Part shown: piece by piece, positions 22,473 through 29,960 of the stretch
How positions within the stretch are numbered: the stretch's first letter is position 1
Layout: each line of letters starts with the position of its first letter
Assembly (NCBI GenBank): GCA_902777335.1
Contig: CACYTF010000038.1
Location: forward strand, 1-32,000
Origin: an uncultured Eubacteriales bacterium
Lineage (GTDB): Bacteria; Bacillota; Clostridia; Christensenellales; Aristaeellaceae
DNA: 32,000 bases
Direction: 5' to 3'
The notes under the pieces: model-generated
What the model was told of the DNA's origin: nothing
Seen by the model: only the letters and a program-made list of their open reading frames with translations
Databases searched by the model: none
Position numbers and translations under genes: made by a program

Positions 22473-23674
22473 AGCGAAGGGATTTGGATTCGCGCCTGGA
22501 ACGGGCGTTCACGCAAGCGCCTCCGGAGCTGTCAGGCAGGATCGAACTGGCATTTTTGAGAGGAGAGCAAGCCATGAAGAAGAGATATAAGATTACGGTT
22601 GCACTGTCGGCCGCGGCGGCGTTCGCGGTGCTGATATTGGGGATCGCGCTGGCGGCGGGAGCGTTGACGCGGCCGAGACAGGATGCGGTGGTCGCCGCCG
22701 TTGATGGCGCGGAAGGCATAGCGGCTGAATCGACGCCGACGCCCATGCCTGCTGCCGAGCCGGAGTATACCCCGACGCCCATGCCGGCGCCGGCACAGGG
22801 CGAGGATTTGACCGCCCAGATCTGCTATGCCACAGTGCAAGGGGAGTATTTTCACCGCTACGAGAACTGTTCCGGCATGCAGGACGCCATCCCCTGGACG
22901 CAGGCTGCCGCGCTGGCGACGGGCAAACAGCCCTGCCCGGTATGCCTGTCGGCGCTGGCGTCCGCCATGCCCACGGTTTCGCCCATGCCACCCGAGCAGG
23001 ACGGCGGCACCGTGTATTATTCGGATACGGACGCCTATTATCACGGCGATGACATCTGTTGCGGCAGGCTGCAGGACCGGTCGCGCACGCTGGACGAAGC
23101 GCTGCGGGACGGCAAGGAACGCTGCCCGATCTGTCAGCCGGTGGTGCCCGATGGCTATAACCTGTTCCTTGCGGCCTTCGGGCAGGGGCTGGACGCGCTG
23201 TATCCCGGCTTCACCTATGCCTTCAGGGGCATGAATACCGCGCACTACGACAACAACACCTGGTACGTGACCGACGGCGAGCAGATCTGGGCCGCCTGTA
23301 CCGTCTACGATCACTACAGCGGCGAGGGAGCAGGCGACGACGACGGGGTGTGCTTTACACTTACATCTGACGGGTACAATGACCTATGGCGTTTTCTCTC
23401 CGAAGCGCCGCAGGACCAGTGGGGCATGATTCTCAACGAAGCCACAGAAGACGCTGTGGACCATGCCCGGCTGGCAGAGGGAGTCGAAGAGGTGGCAGGC
23501 GACATGGCATTGACAAGCGTCAGGGCTGTTGTGAAGCCGTCCGGCCTGATCGACAGCGCCTGGATGAGCTTCTTCGACGCCAATCGAACCATCCGCGTGG
23601 ACGCGGGCTTTGCGCTGCAGGAGGACGGAAGCTATGAGATATGGACCTTGGTGAACGGCGTGGCATTGGGGTGA
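22469..23674 (+). CDS. Membrane-anchored probable anti-sigma protein with two Cys-rich modules
   Basis: This 401-residue protein has a cytoplasmic N-terminus of about 40 residues (MKRRDLDSRL...), one transmembrane segment (about 43-67), and a Thr/Pro/Met-rich linker with two TPTPMP units (90-107). Two similar modules follow, each with an aromatic-His start, a single Cys about 10 residues later, and a CPxC end (YFHRYENC...CPVC, 127-159; YYHGDDICC...CPIC, 190-222). A C-terminal extracellular domain of about 175 residues, DGYNLFLAAF to the end, has no recognised motif. Coupling to the ECF sigma gene (ATGA overlap) and the short cytoplasmic part with one span suggest an anti-sigma role, though no classical zinc-binding ZAS motif is seen. 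The Cys modules look metal- or disulphide-stabilised. Confidence 0.75.
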   Translation: MKRRDLDSRLERAFTQAPPELSGRIELAFLRGEQAMKKRYKITVALSAAAAFAVLILGIALAAGALTRPRQDAVVAAVDGAEGIAAESTPTPMPAAEPEYTPTPMPAPAQGEDLTAQICYATVQGEYFHRYENCSGMQDAIPWTQAAALATGKQPCPVCLSALASAMPTVSPMPPEQDGGTVYYSDTDAYYHGDDICCGRLQDRSRTLDEALRDGKERCPICQPVVPDGYNLFLAAFGQGLDALYPGFTYAFRGMNTAHYDNNTWYVTDGEQIWAACTVYDHYSGEGAGDDDGVCFTLTSDGYNDLWRFLSEAPQDQWGMILNEATEDAVDHARLAEGVEEVAGDMALTSVRAVVKPSGLIDSAWMSFFDANRTIRVDAGFALQEDGSYEIWTLVNGVALG

Positions 23675-23703
23675 GCGGACAGTAGAAACGCTTGGTGACA
23701 CAA

Positions 23704-23756
23704 CGCATACAGCGCGGCAGGGGCGATCCAGCATCGCCCCTGCCGCGCTGTATGCG
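23704..23756. terminator. Bidirectional 24-base hairpin between sigma operon and glgB
   Basis: A perfect 24-base stem (23704-23727 with 23733-23756) has loop CCAGC. It lies between two convergent genes (23674 + and 23775 -). The stem is very GC-rich and no U tract follows on either strand. Confidence 0.8.
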
Positions 23757-23774
23757 GTATATCGGAATTCAGTT

Positions 23775-25799
23775 TCAGTCGATCTTCCGGAACACGATGG
23801 CCGTGCGGCAGGGAATGTAGATCTCGAAGCCCAGGCCGCGGCCCTCGACGAACTTGGTGTAGTACACGTAGTCCTTGCTGGTGCGGTCCATGCCGCCGAA
23901 GTCGATGTCGTCGGTGGAGAAGATCACCTTGTACTTGCCCTCGCCCACGGAGTGAACCGGCAGGAAGAAGTTGGTGGGGGAGTAGGTGGGGTGGAAGTTG
24001 AACACGTACACCAGCTCGCCCTTTGAGAAGGCGATGATCTTGCCGGGCTGGTCGATCCACAGGTTCACGGTGTCCGTCTTGCTGAGCACGCGGTACTTCC
24101 GGGAGAACTTCAGCATGGCCTTGTCGAAGTTGACCAGCCACTCGTACTTCAGCATGCTGTTCTGCACCAGCGACCACTGGCGGCGGGCGTACTTGTAGCT
24201 CCAGCCGTTGCCCTCGCGGGGGAAGTCGATCCACTCGGGGTGGCCGAACTCGTTGCCCATGAAGTTCAGGTAGCCGTCGCTGCCCAGCACCAGCGTGATG
24301 AAGCGGATCATCTTGTGCAGCGCGATGGCCCGGTCGATGGCGATGGAGTGGAACGACTTGTTCATGCCGGTGTACATCTCGGCGTCGGCCATGCGGAAGA
24401 TCAGCGTCTTGTCGCCGACCAGCGCCTGGTCGTGGGACTCGCAGTAGCCGATGTTCTTCTCCTGGGGGCGGCGCGTGGTCAGCTCATACCACATCTTGAA
24501 CATGTCCCACTGATCGTCGGAGTACTCCTTCAACAGCTTGATCCAGAAATCCGGCACGCCCATGGACAGCCGGTAGTCGAAGCCGATGCCGCCGTTGCGG
24601 ATGGGCACGCACATGCCGGGCATGCCGCTCATCTCCTCGGCGATGGTGATCGCGAAGGGGTTGACGGCGTGGATCAGCTCGTTGGCCAGCTGCAGATAGG
24701 TGAGCGCGTCCACGTTGGTGTTCAGGCCGAAGTACTGGGAGTAGTCGGTGAAGTTGGAGCCCAGGCCGTGGTCCTGGTAGATCATCGAGGTCACGCCGTC
24801 GAAGCGGAAGCCGTCGAAGTGGTACTCCTCCAGCCAGAACTTCAGGTTCGAGAGCAAGAAGTGCAGCACCTCGTGCTTGCCGTAGTCGAACAGGCGCGTC
24901 TTCCAGGCCGGGTGCCAGCCCCGGTCGCCGGAAAGGAAATATTGGTTGTCGGTGCCGTCGATGCCGTTCAGGCCCTCGTCGGCGTTGGCGGAGGCGTGGG
25001 AGTGCACCACGTCCAGCAGCACGTACATGCCCAGCTCGTGGGCCTTGTTGATCAGGTACTTCAGGTCCTCCGGCTCGCCGTAGCGGGAGGAGGCGGCGAA
25101 GAAGTTGGTGACCTGGTAGCCGAAGGAGGCGTAGTAGGGGTGCTCCTGTATGGCCATCAGCTGTATGGTGTTGTAGCCCAGGTCGTGGATGTAGTCCAGG
25201 TTGAAGTCGGCAAACTCGCGGTAGCTGCCCACCGCCTCCTTCTCCTGGGCCATGCCGATGTGCGCCTCGTAGATGTAGGGCGGGGCCACCTTGCGCTTGC
25301 CGTAGCCGCCGTCCGTCCACTGGAAGGGCTTGGGCGGCGCCCACACCTGGCCGTTGAACATCTTCGTCTCCGGGTCCTGATACACGCGGCGGATGTAGGC
25401 GGGGATGTGGTCGGAGCGCACGCCGTTCTTCGTCAGCTGGACCTTCACCAGCTGGCCGTGCTTCAGCGCGTCCGCGCCCTCCAGTTCGATCTCCCAGGTG
25501 CCGTCCGGCAGCCGCGTCAGCGGGTGGGATTCGCGGTTCCAGCCGTTGAAGTCGCCGATCAGGTGCAGCGCGTCGGCGCCGGGCGCCCATTCGCGATAGA
25601 CCCAGCCGGTGGGCGTGCGGGAGATGCCGTAGTACAGGTAGCCGTTGGCAAAGGACGACAGGTCGGCCTTGTCGCCCAGCAGCTGCTTGCGGGTCTGCGC
25701 GTGCCGCTCCATGCGCAGGGAGATGTCGCTGTAATAGGGCTGGAGCCAGGGGTCGATGGAAAGTATCTTGTATTGCGCCTGTTTGAGAGCTTTGGACAC
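23775..25799 (-). CDS. glgB: 1,4-alpha-glucan branching enzyme, eukaryote-like GH13 subfamily 8 type
   Basis: The enzyme cuts alpha-1,4 chains and rejoins them as alpha-1,6 branches in glycogen. The 674-residue product has a short N-terminal helix, a carbohydrate-binding CBM48 domain (about 50-165, with GDFNGWNR), the (beta/alpha)8 barrel and a C-terminal beta domain. Catalytic residues are present: the nucleophile D334 in DGFRFDGV, the general acid E388 in IAEEMSGMP, and D457 in ESHDQAL. YLNFMGNEFGHPEWIDFPR and the MLKYEWL region are characteristic of the plant/animal-like branching enzymes rather than classical bacterial GlgB. The start is taken as GTG at 25799 because GGAGG lies 9 bases upstream; an ATG at 25844 would place that ribosome site inside the gene. 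It stands alone without glgC, glgA or glgP nearby. Confidence 0.95.
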   Translation of the reverse strand: MSKALKQAQYKILSIDPWLQPYYSDISLRMERHAQTRKQLLGDKADLSSFANGYLYYGISRTPTGWVYREWAPGADALHLIGDFNGWNRESHPLTRLPDGTWEIELEGADALKHGQLVKVQLTKNGVRSDHIPAYIRRVYQDPETKMFNGQVWAPPKPFQWTDGGYGKRKVAPPYIYEAHIGMAQEKEAVGSYREFADFNLDYIHDLGYNTIQLMAIQEHPYYASFGYQVTNFFAASSRYGEPEDLKYLINKAHELGMYVLLDVVHSHASANADEGLNGIDGTDNQYFLSGDRGWHPAWKTRLFDYGKHEVLHFLLSNLKFWLEEYHFDGFRFDGVTSMIYQDHGLGSNFTDYSQYFGLNTNVDALTYLQLANELIHAVNPFAITIAEEMSGMPGMCVPIRNGGIGFDYRLSMGVPDFWIKLLKEYSDDQWDMFKMWYELTTRRPQEKNIGYCESHDQALVGDKTLIFRMADAEMYTGMNKSFHSIAIDRAIALHKMIRFITLVLGSDGYLNFMGNEFGHPEWIDFPREGNGWSYKYARRQWSLVQNSMLKYEWLVNFDKAMLKFSRKYRVLSKTDTVNLWIDQPGKIIAFSKGELVYVFNFHPTYSPTNFFLPVHSVGEGKYKVIFSTDDIDFGGMDRTSKDYVYYTKFVEGRGLGFEIYIPCRTAIVFRKID

Positions 25800-25892
25800 G
25801 TATAAGCACCTCCGAGGGATGGTATTTAAGAGTGTTTTTACCATTATAACATATTATTCGTTCCGATTCCACTGTTTTTTAAAATTTCGTGT

Positions 25893-26627
25893 TTATTCCG
25901 CGTTCGACGACCGAAGCAGGTATTCGATGAACTGGCGGTTGGTGGGGCGGCGGGGAAAGAGCTCGCGAAGCGCGCCCCGCTCGTAGGCGATGGCGATGGC
26001 GCTGCGCAGGGCGCGCTCCACCCGGGGAACGGTGGCGCCCGACTGGGTCGCCAGGCGGGCGTACACGCCGCTGGACAGGTTTTTGAGAAGCCGCGCGTCG
26101 CCCTGGCAGCACTGCACCGCCTGCAGCGCATAGGCGTATCCGCTGAGCCTCGGGGACATGCCCAGGCGCTGAAGCAGCGCCCGCGCGCCGGAAGCGAAGC
26201 GCTCCTGTTCCGGGCCTTCTTCGCCCTGGCGGGCGATCTCCACAGGCGCGGGGGTCTGAAACGCGCGGCATTCGAGGATCAGCGCCGGAAGGCTCGCCGG
26301 CTCCACGGGCTTGCACAGGAAGAAGGAAGCGCCCAGGCGGCAGGTGCAGGCCATGATGGCGTCCGAGCAGAAGCGGGTGCATATGATCACGGCGGGCGGC
26401 TGCCGGAGGCGGCGCGTCTCGCGCAGCAGCGCGATGCCGTCCAGCCCCGGCAGGGAGATGTCCGTCAGCAGCACGTCCGGGCACAGATGCCGCAGGTCCT
26501 CCAGCGCGCGGATACCGTCGCCCGCGCTGCCGCAGACCGAGATGTCCGGGTGCCCGGCGAGGGCGCCGCGGACCCGGGCGATGAAGCGCGCATCCATGTC
26601 GGCGATGTACAGCGTGACGCGACCCAT
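25893..26627 (-). CDS. spo0A: Spo0A-like sporulation response regulator
   Basis: Spo0A is the master phosphorelay regulator of sporulation entry. The 244-residue protein has a receiver domain (about 1-120) with phospho-acceptor D56 (PDVLLTDISLPGLDG), T84 and K106 (LCKPVE). It also has the Spo0A-specific C-terminal DNA-binding domain (about 145-240): LQRLGMSPRLSGYAYALQAV, then the recognition helix VPRVERALRSAIAIAYERG (201-218) and RPTNRQFIEYL. One of the paired acidic residues at the active site is replaced: the motif reads IADMD (8-12) instead of ADD. The domain end is shorter than in Bacillus. The ATG follows CAGGAGTG. It is not next to spoIVB, its usual neighbour, so a Spo0A paralogue is possible. 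Confidence 0.85.
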   Translation of the reverse strand: MGRVTLYIADMDARFIARVRGALAGHPDISVCGSAGDGIRALEDLRHLCPDVLLTDISLPGLDGIALLRETRRLRQPPAVIICTRFCSDAIMACTCRLGASFFLCKPVEPASLPALILECRAFQTPAPVEIARQGEEGPEQERFASGARALLQRLGMSPRLSGYAYALQAVQCCQGDARLLKNLSSGVYARLATQSGATVPRVERALRSAIAIAYERGALRELFPRRPTNRQFIEYLLRSSNAE

Positions 26628-26662
26628 ATCAACACTCCTGAGTAAATACTAATGGTGTATAT

Positions 26663-26692
26663 ATAATACTATTTAGAATACACAGGATGCAA
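26663..26692 (-). promoter_or_regulatory. Possible promoter of the Spo0A-like gene
   Basis: On the minus strand TTGCAT (complement of 26687-26692) and TATTAT (complement of 26663-26668) are 18 bases apart, in an AT-rich gap upstream of the start. It is moderate. I saw no clear 0A box or sigma-H promoter. Confidence 0.4.
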
Positions 26693-26751
26693 TAGACAGG
26701 CATGACAAATTGAGAACAATAGTATTTCCGTACTGTAACAAGTGGAGCGGA

Positions 26752-27642
26752 CTACTGTTGCCCGGCCAGCAGCGCGTGGATGGCCTCGGCCAGGGGCGGC
26801 ACCGCGTTCAGGGCCTGGCGCAGCGTGTTGCGGTTGTGGCCCACCTCGATGAGTATGGCGGGCGCGCCGATGTGCTGGTTGTAGCGCCCGTCCTTGACCA
26901 GCACGGGCTTGCACAGGCCGGGCTCTATGGCGTTGATCTGGTCCTCCAGCGCGCAGGCGAAGGCGTAGTTTTCCTTGTAGAAGGGCTTTTCGTCAAACCC
27001 CTTGCCGTTGCCGATCAGCACCATCAGCGGGGCCATCAAAGCGCCGCTTTTTCCGGCGACGGTCTTCACCTCGCCCTCGGCCCATGCGTCCCGGTGCAAA
27101 TCGATGTACAGGTCGAAGGGCTCGGCGTAGCTTTTAAGCGTCTTCAGCGACCGGGTGTAGGCGGTGGAGAGCTGGTCCCCCTCGTGGTCGGTGCAATCGT
27201 GCACCACCTCCAGGCCGAGCCGCTGCAATTCCTCGGTCAATGCCCGGCCCACGCGCACCACGCTGTAGTCGGTGTCGGTGGTCCGCCAGGCCTCCACGGC
27301 CACGTAGGGGTCGTCGGCCACCTGCTCGTAGGCCTCGTGGGTGTGGGTGTGGTAGATCAGCACCCGCTTGGGCTCCGCGGGCGCCTCTGTGGGCGTTACG
27401 ATCTCGATCTCAATGCCGTCCGGTGCCGCCGGGGCCTCCTCACCGTCAGACGAGGCAAAAACCTGCGCGGTCTTTGCCTCGTCGTTCTGGGACGCGTCCA
27501 CCAGGTTGGCGGAGCCGCTGACCGGCGCCGGCCGGCGGTCGGTCAACAGCCTTGTGCCGATCAGGGCGAGCACGACCGCCAGCAGCAGTATCGCGACGGC
27601 CAGCAGCAGCCGGGACGCACGGACGACCTTGAAATGAATCAT
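26752..27642 (-). CDS. spoIIP: Stage II sporulation protein P (SpoIIP-like peptidoglycan hydrolase)
   Basis: SpoIIP is a membrane-anchored amidase/endopeptidase that works with SpoIID and SpoIIM to thin septal peptidoglycan and drive engulfment of the forespore. The 296-residue protein has an N-terminal transmembrane anchor (about 11-31) and an Ala/Glu-rich linker (about 40-90). The catalytic domain shows LIYHTHTHEAY (95-105), TDTDYSVVRVGRALTEEL, DLYIDLHRDAW with the conserved His, and ILIEVGHNRNTLRQALNAVPPLA near the end. GGGAGGTG precedes the ATG. It lies 124 bases upstream of the Spo0A-like gene on the same strand. Here the anchor and linker are short compared with Bacillus SpoIIP (about 400 residues). 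The identification of the domain is firm. Confidence 0.9.
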   Translation of the reverse strand: MIHFKVVRASRLLLAVAILLLAVVLALIGTRLLTDRRPAPVSGSANLVDASQNDEAKTAQVFASSDGEEAPAAPDGIEIEIVTPTEAPAEPKRVLIYHTHTHEAYEQVADDPYVAVEAWRTTDTDYSVVRVGRALTEELQRLGLEVVHDCTDHEGDQLSTAYTRSLKTLKSYAEPFDLYIDLHRDAWAEGEVKTVAGKSGALMAPLMVLIGNGKGFDEKPFYKENYAFACALEDQINAIEPGLCKPVLVKDGRYNQHIGAPAILIEVGHNRNTLRQALNAVPPLAEAIHALLAGQQ

Positions 27643-27719
27643 GTGTTCACCTCCCGCAGCGCTTCACACCGTAATCTATGAGCCTGAAATGGGGAATATG
27701 CATTTTATGGCGGTGACAC

Positions 27720-27748
27720 TTGCAAAATGAGGCGATTCATAGTATAAT
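27720..27748 (+). promoter_or_regulatory. Promoter of the RpiR regulator gene
   Basis: TTGCAA (27720-27725) and TATAAT (27743-27748) with a 17-base spacer lie 47 bases before the TTG start. Confidence 0.78.
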
Positions 27749-27795
27749 AACGAACACGGCGTCCGTTCGGGCGCCGCCGGGAAGGGGTTGATCGC

Positions 27796-28662
27796 TTGGA
27801 CAATGCGCAGGAACTGATCCAGCGCCTGAATCACAGCGGCAAAAAGCTCTCCAAGAGCCATCGGCGCATCGCGGAATGCATCGTCACGCATTACGACAAG
27901 GTCGTGTTCATGACCGCCTCCAAGCTGGGCGAGTACGTGGGCGTGTCCGAATCCACGGTGGTCCGCTTCGCGGCCGCCCTGGGCTACAGCGGCTATCCGC
28001 ACCTGCAGAAGGCGCTGCAGGAGCTGATCCGCCATCGCCTGACGGCCTCGCAGCGCTTTGAGATGACCTCGGACATGGACCACGCCCAGGTGCTGAACAA
28101 GGTGCTGAAGGCCGACATCCAGAACATCCGCTCCACGCTGGACGAGATGGACATCAACGCCTTCGAGGACGCCATCGAAAAGATCATCGCGGCCCGGAAC
28201 ATCTACGTGCTGGGCCTGCGGGCCTCCGCGCCCATCGCGGAGTTCTTCGCCCACTACCTGCGCTTCATATTCCAGAACGTGCGGGTGGTCACCTCCGGCA
28301 TCAGCGACGTGTTCGAGCAGCTGGCCCGCATCGGCGAGGGGGATCTGCTGATCGGCCTGTCCTTTCCGCGCTACACGGCCCGCTCCATAGAGGCCATGGA
28401 GTTCGCCCGCTCCCGCGGCGCTTCGCTGATCGCCATCACCGACGGCCCGCTCTCGCCGCTGCACGCCACGGCGGACACCTGCCTGATGGCCAAGAGCGAC
28501 ATGTCCTCCTTCGTCGATTCCTTCGCCGCGCCGCTGTCGCTGATCAACGCGCTGATCGTGGCGCTGGGCCAGCGCAGGCGGCACGAGGTCTCCCAGTACT
28601 TTGAAGACATGGAGGAGATCTGGGGCAAGTACGACGTGTACCTGGCCAGGACCACGGAATAG
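27796..28662 (+). CDS. MurR/RpiR-family transcriptional regulator
   Basis: This 288-residue regulator has an N-terminal RpiR-type helix-turn-helix (about 1-77: SKSHRRIAECIV and GVSESTVVRFAAALGYSGYP are typical) and a C-terminal SIS sugar-phosphate-isomerase-like domain (about 105-260, with IYVLGLRASAPIAEFF, GDLLIGLSFPRYTARSIEA and IAITDGPLSPL). Family members sense phosphosugars and control sugar or amino-sugar use. It starts with TTG at 27796, after AAGGGG. The next gene, a flavoprotein, begins 2 bases after its stop, so the two are co-transcribed even though their functions are not obviously linked. No sugar genes are adjacent, so its target is unknown. Confidence 0.92.
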   Translation: MDNAQELIQRLNHSGKKLSKSHRRIAECIVTHYDKVVFMTASKLGEYVGVSESTVVRFAAALGYSGYPHLQKALQELIRHRLTASQRFEMTSDMDHAQVLNKVLKADIQNIRSTLDEMDINAFEDAIEKIIAARNIYVLGLRASAPIAEFFAHYLRFIFQNVRVVTSGISDVFEQLARIGEGDLLIGLSFPRYTARSIEAMEFARSRGASLIAITDGPLSPLHATADTCLMAKSDMSSFVDSFAAPLSLINALIVALGQRRRHEVSQYFEDMEEIWGKYDVYLARTTE

Positions 28663-28664
28663 CT

Positions 28665-29915
28665 ATGGCGGATTGTATCGTGATCGGCGGCGGCGCGGCG
28701 GGCATGATGGCCGCGCTCTCCGCTTCCGGGGCGGGCGCGCGCACGCTGCTTGTGGAGCGCAATGAGAAGCTGGGGAAAAAGCTGTACATCACCGGCAAGG
28801 GCCGCTGCAACGTGACCAACGCATCGGATATGGAGGGGTTTCAGCGGGCCATACTGAGAAACCCCCGTTTCATGTACTCCGCCTTTTCCCGGCTGGACAA
28901 CCGGGCGCTGATGGAATACCTCGAAGGCCTGGGCGTGCCGCTGAAGGTGGAGCGGGGAAACCGGGTGTTCCCGCAATCCGACAAGTCCAGCGACGTCATC
29001 GCGGCGCTGCGGCGCGCCCTGGAGGCCGCGGGCGTACAGGTCTTGCTGAACAGCCGGGTGAAGGGCCTTGTGATCGAAGACGGCCGCTGCGCGGGCGTTT
29101 CGATGATGGACGGCCAGACCCTACCGGCGAAGGCCGTGGTGCTGGCCACCGGCGGGCTCAGCTACCCGTCCACCGGCTCCACCGGCGACGGCCACGACAT
29201 GGCCCGCGCCTGCGGCCACGACATCGTGACGCCGAGACCGGGCCTTGTGCCCATCGAGACCGTGGAGAGCTGGCCGGGCACGCTGGCGGGGCTTTCGCTG
29301 CGCAACGTGCGGCTGAGCGCCTGGGCCGCCGGGCCGAAGAAGGAGAAGCGCTTCTTCTCGGAGATGGGGGAGATGCTGTTCACCCACTGGGGCGTCTCCG
29401 GGCCGCTGGCGCTGACGCTGTCGAGCCTTCTGCCGGAGGACCTTTCGACCGTGCGGCTTGCGATCGACCTGAAGCCGGCGCTGGATGAGCAGACGCTGGA
29501 CGCCCGCTTGCTGCGGGACTTCGGCGAGATGTCCAGGAAGCGGCTGATCAGCGTGGCGGACGGGCTCGCGCCCCACAGCCTGGCCGAGCAGCTTTTGAAG
29601 CTGGCGGGGCTGTCGCCGAGCGCGCCGGTCAACGGCGTGACGGCCGCGCAGCGCCAGGCGCTTCTGAAGGTCCTCAAGGCGGTGCCGCTGACGCCCAAGC
29701 GCCTGCGGGGCTTCGACGAGGCCATCATCACCCGGGGCGGCGTGTCGGTGAAGGACATCGACCCGTCCACACTGCAGAGCCGGAAGGTCCCCGGGCTGTA
29801 CTTCGCCGGAGAGTTGATCGACGTGGACGCCGAGACCGGCGGCTACAACCTGCAGATCGCCTTCTCCACCGGCGCGCTGGCCGGAAGGAGCGCGGCGGAG
29901 GGAACAAGAGCATAA
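28665..29915 (+). CDS. NAD(P)/FAD-dependent oxidoreductase, HI0933/BaiN family
   Basis: This 416-residue flavoprotein has an N-terminal FAD-binding Rossmann fold (IGGGAAGMMAA, 7-17, then VERNEKLGKKL). The family-specific GKGRCNVTNAS (44-54) and FPQSDKSSDV (about 102-111) follow, with ATGGLSYPSTGSTGDGH in the middle. The C-terminal end reads GLYFAGELIDVDAETGGYNLQIAFSTG, split here only to mark its FAD-contact role (about residues 380-406). The HI0933/BaiN group reduces C=C bonds in various substrates; in gut Clostridia BaiN acts on bile-acid intermediates, but most members are of unknown substrate. The ATG has only a weak ribosome site (GGAAT), consistent with translational coupling to the RpiR gene two bases upstream. 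The stop codon lies in a terminator hairpin. Confidence 0.93.
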   Translation: MADCIVIGGGAAGMMAALSASGAGARTLLVERNEKLGKKLYITGKGRCNVTNASDMEGFQRAILRNPRFMYSAFSRLDNRALMEYLEGLGVPLKVERGNRVFPQSDKSSDVIAALRRALEAAGVQVLLNSRVKGLVIEDGRCAGVSMMDGQTLPAKAVVLATGGLSYPSTGSTGDGHDMARACGHDIVTPRPGLVPIETVESWPGTLAGLSLRNVRLSAWAAGPKKEKRFFSEMGEMLFTHWGVSGPLALTLSSLLPEDLSTVRLAIDLKPALDEQTLDARLLRDFGEMSRKRLISVADGLAPHSLAEQLLKLAGLSPSAPVNGVTAAQRQALLKVLKAVPLTPKRLRGFDEAIITRGGVSVKDIDPSTLQSRKVPGLYFAGELIDVDAETGGYNLQIAFSTGALAGRSAAEGTRA

Positions 29916-29955
29916 ACGAAGCGCCGACCCCGATCGGGGCCGGCGCTTCGTTTAT
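29912..29955. terminator. Bidirectional hairpin between convergent genes
   Basis: A 15-base perfect stem (29912-29926 with 29941-29955) is followed, past one A/C mismatch, by an inner CCCC-GATC-GGGG hairpin. It lies between the flavoprotein gene (+) and the flavodiiron gene (-). The outer ends ATAAACG and CGTTTAT give AT-rich 3' ends in both directions. The TAA stop of the + gene is inside the left arm. Confidence 0.85.
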
Positions 29956-29960
29956 AATGT

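Noticed and set aside
24240..25805. Long + strand open frame (521 codons) opposite the branching enzyme
   Set aside because: Val/Ala/Leu/His-rich shadow of the minus-strand gene; no family motifs.
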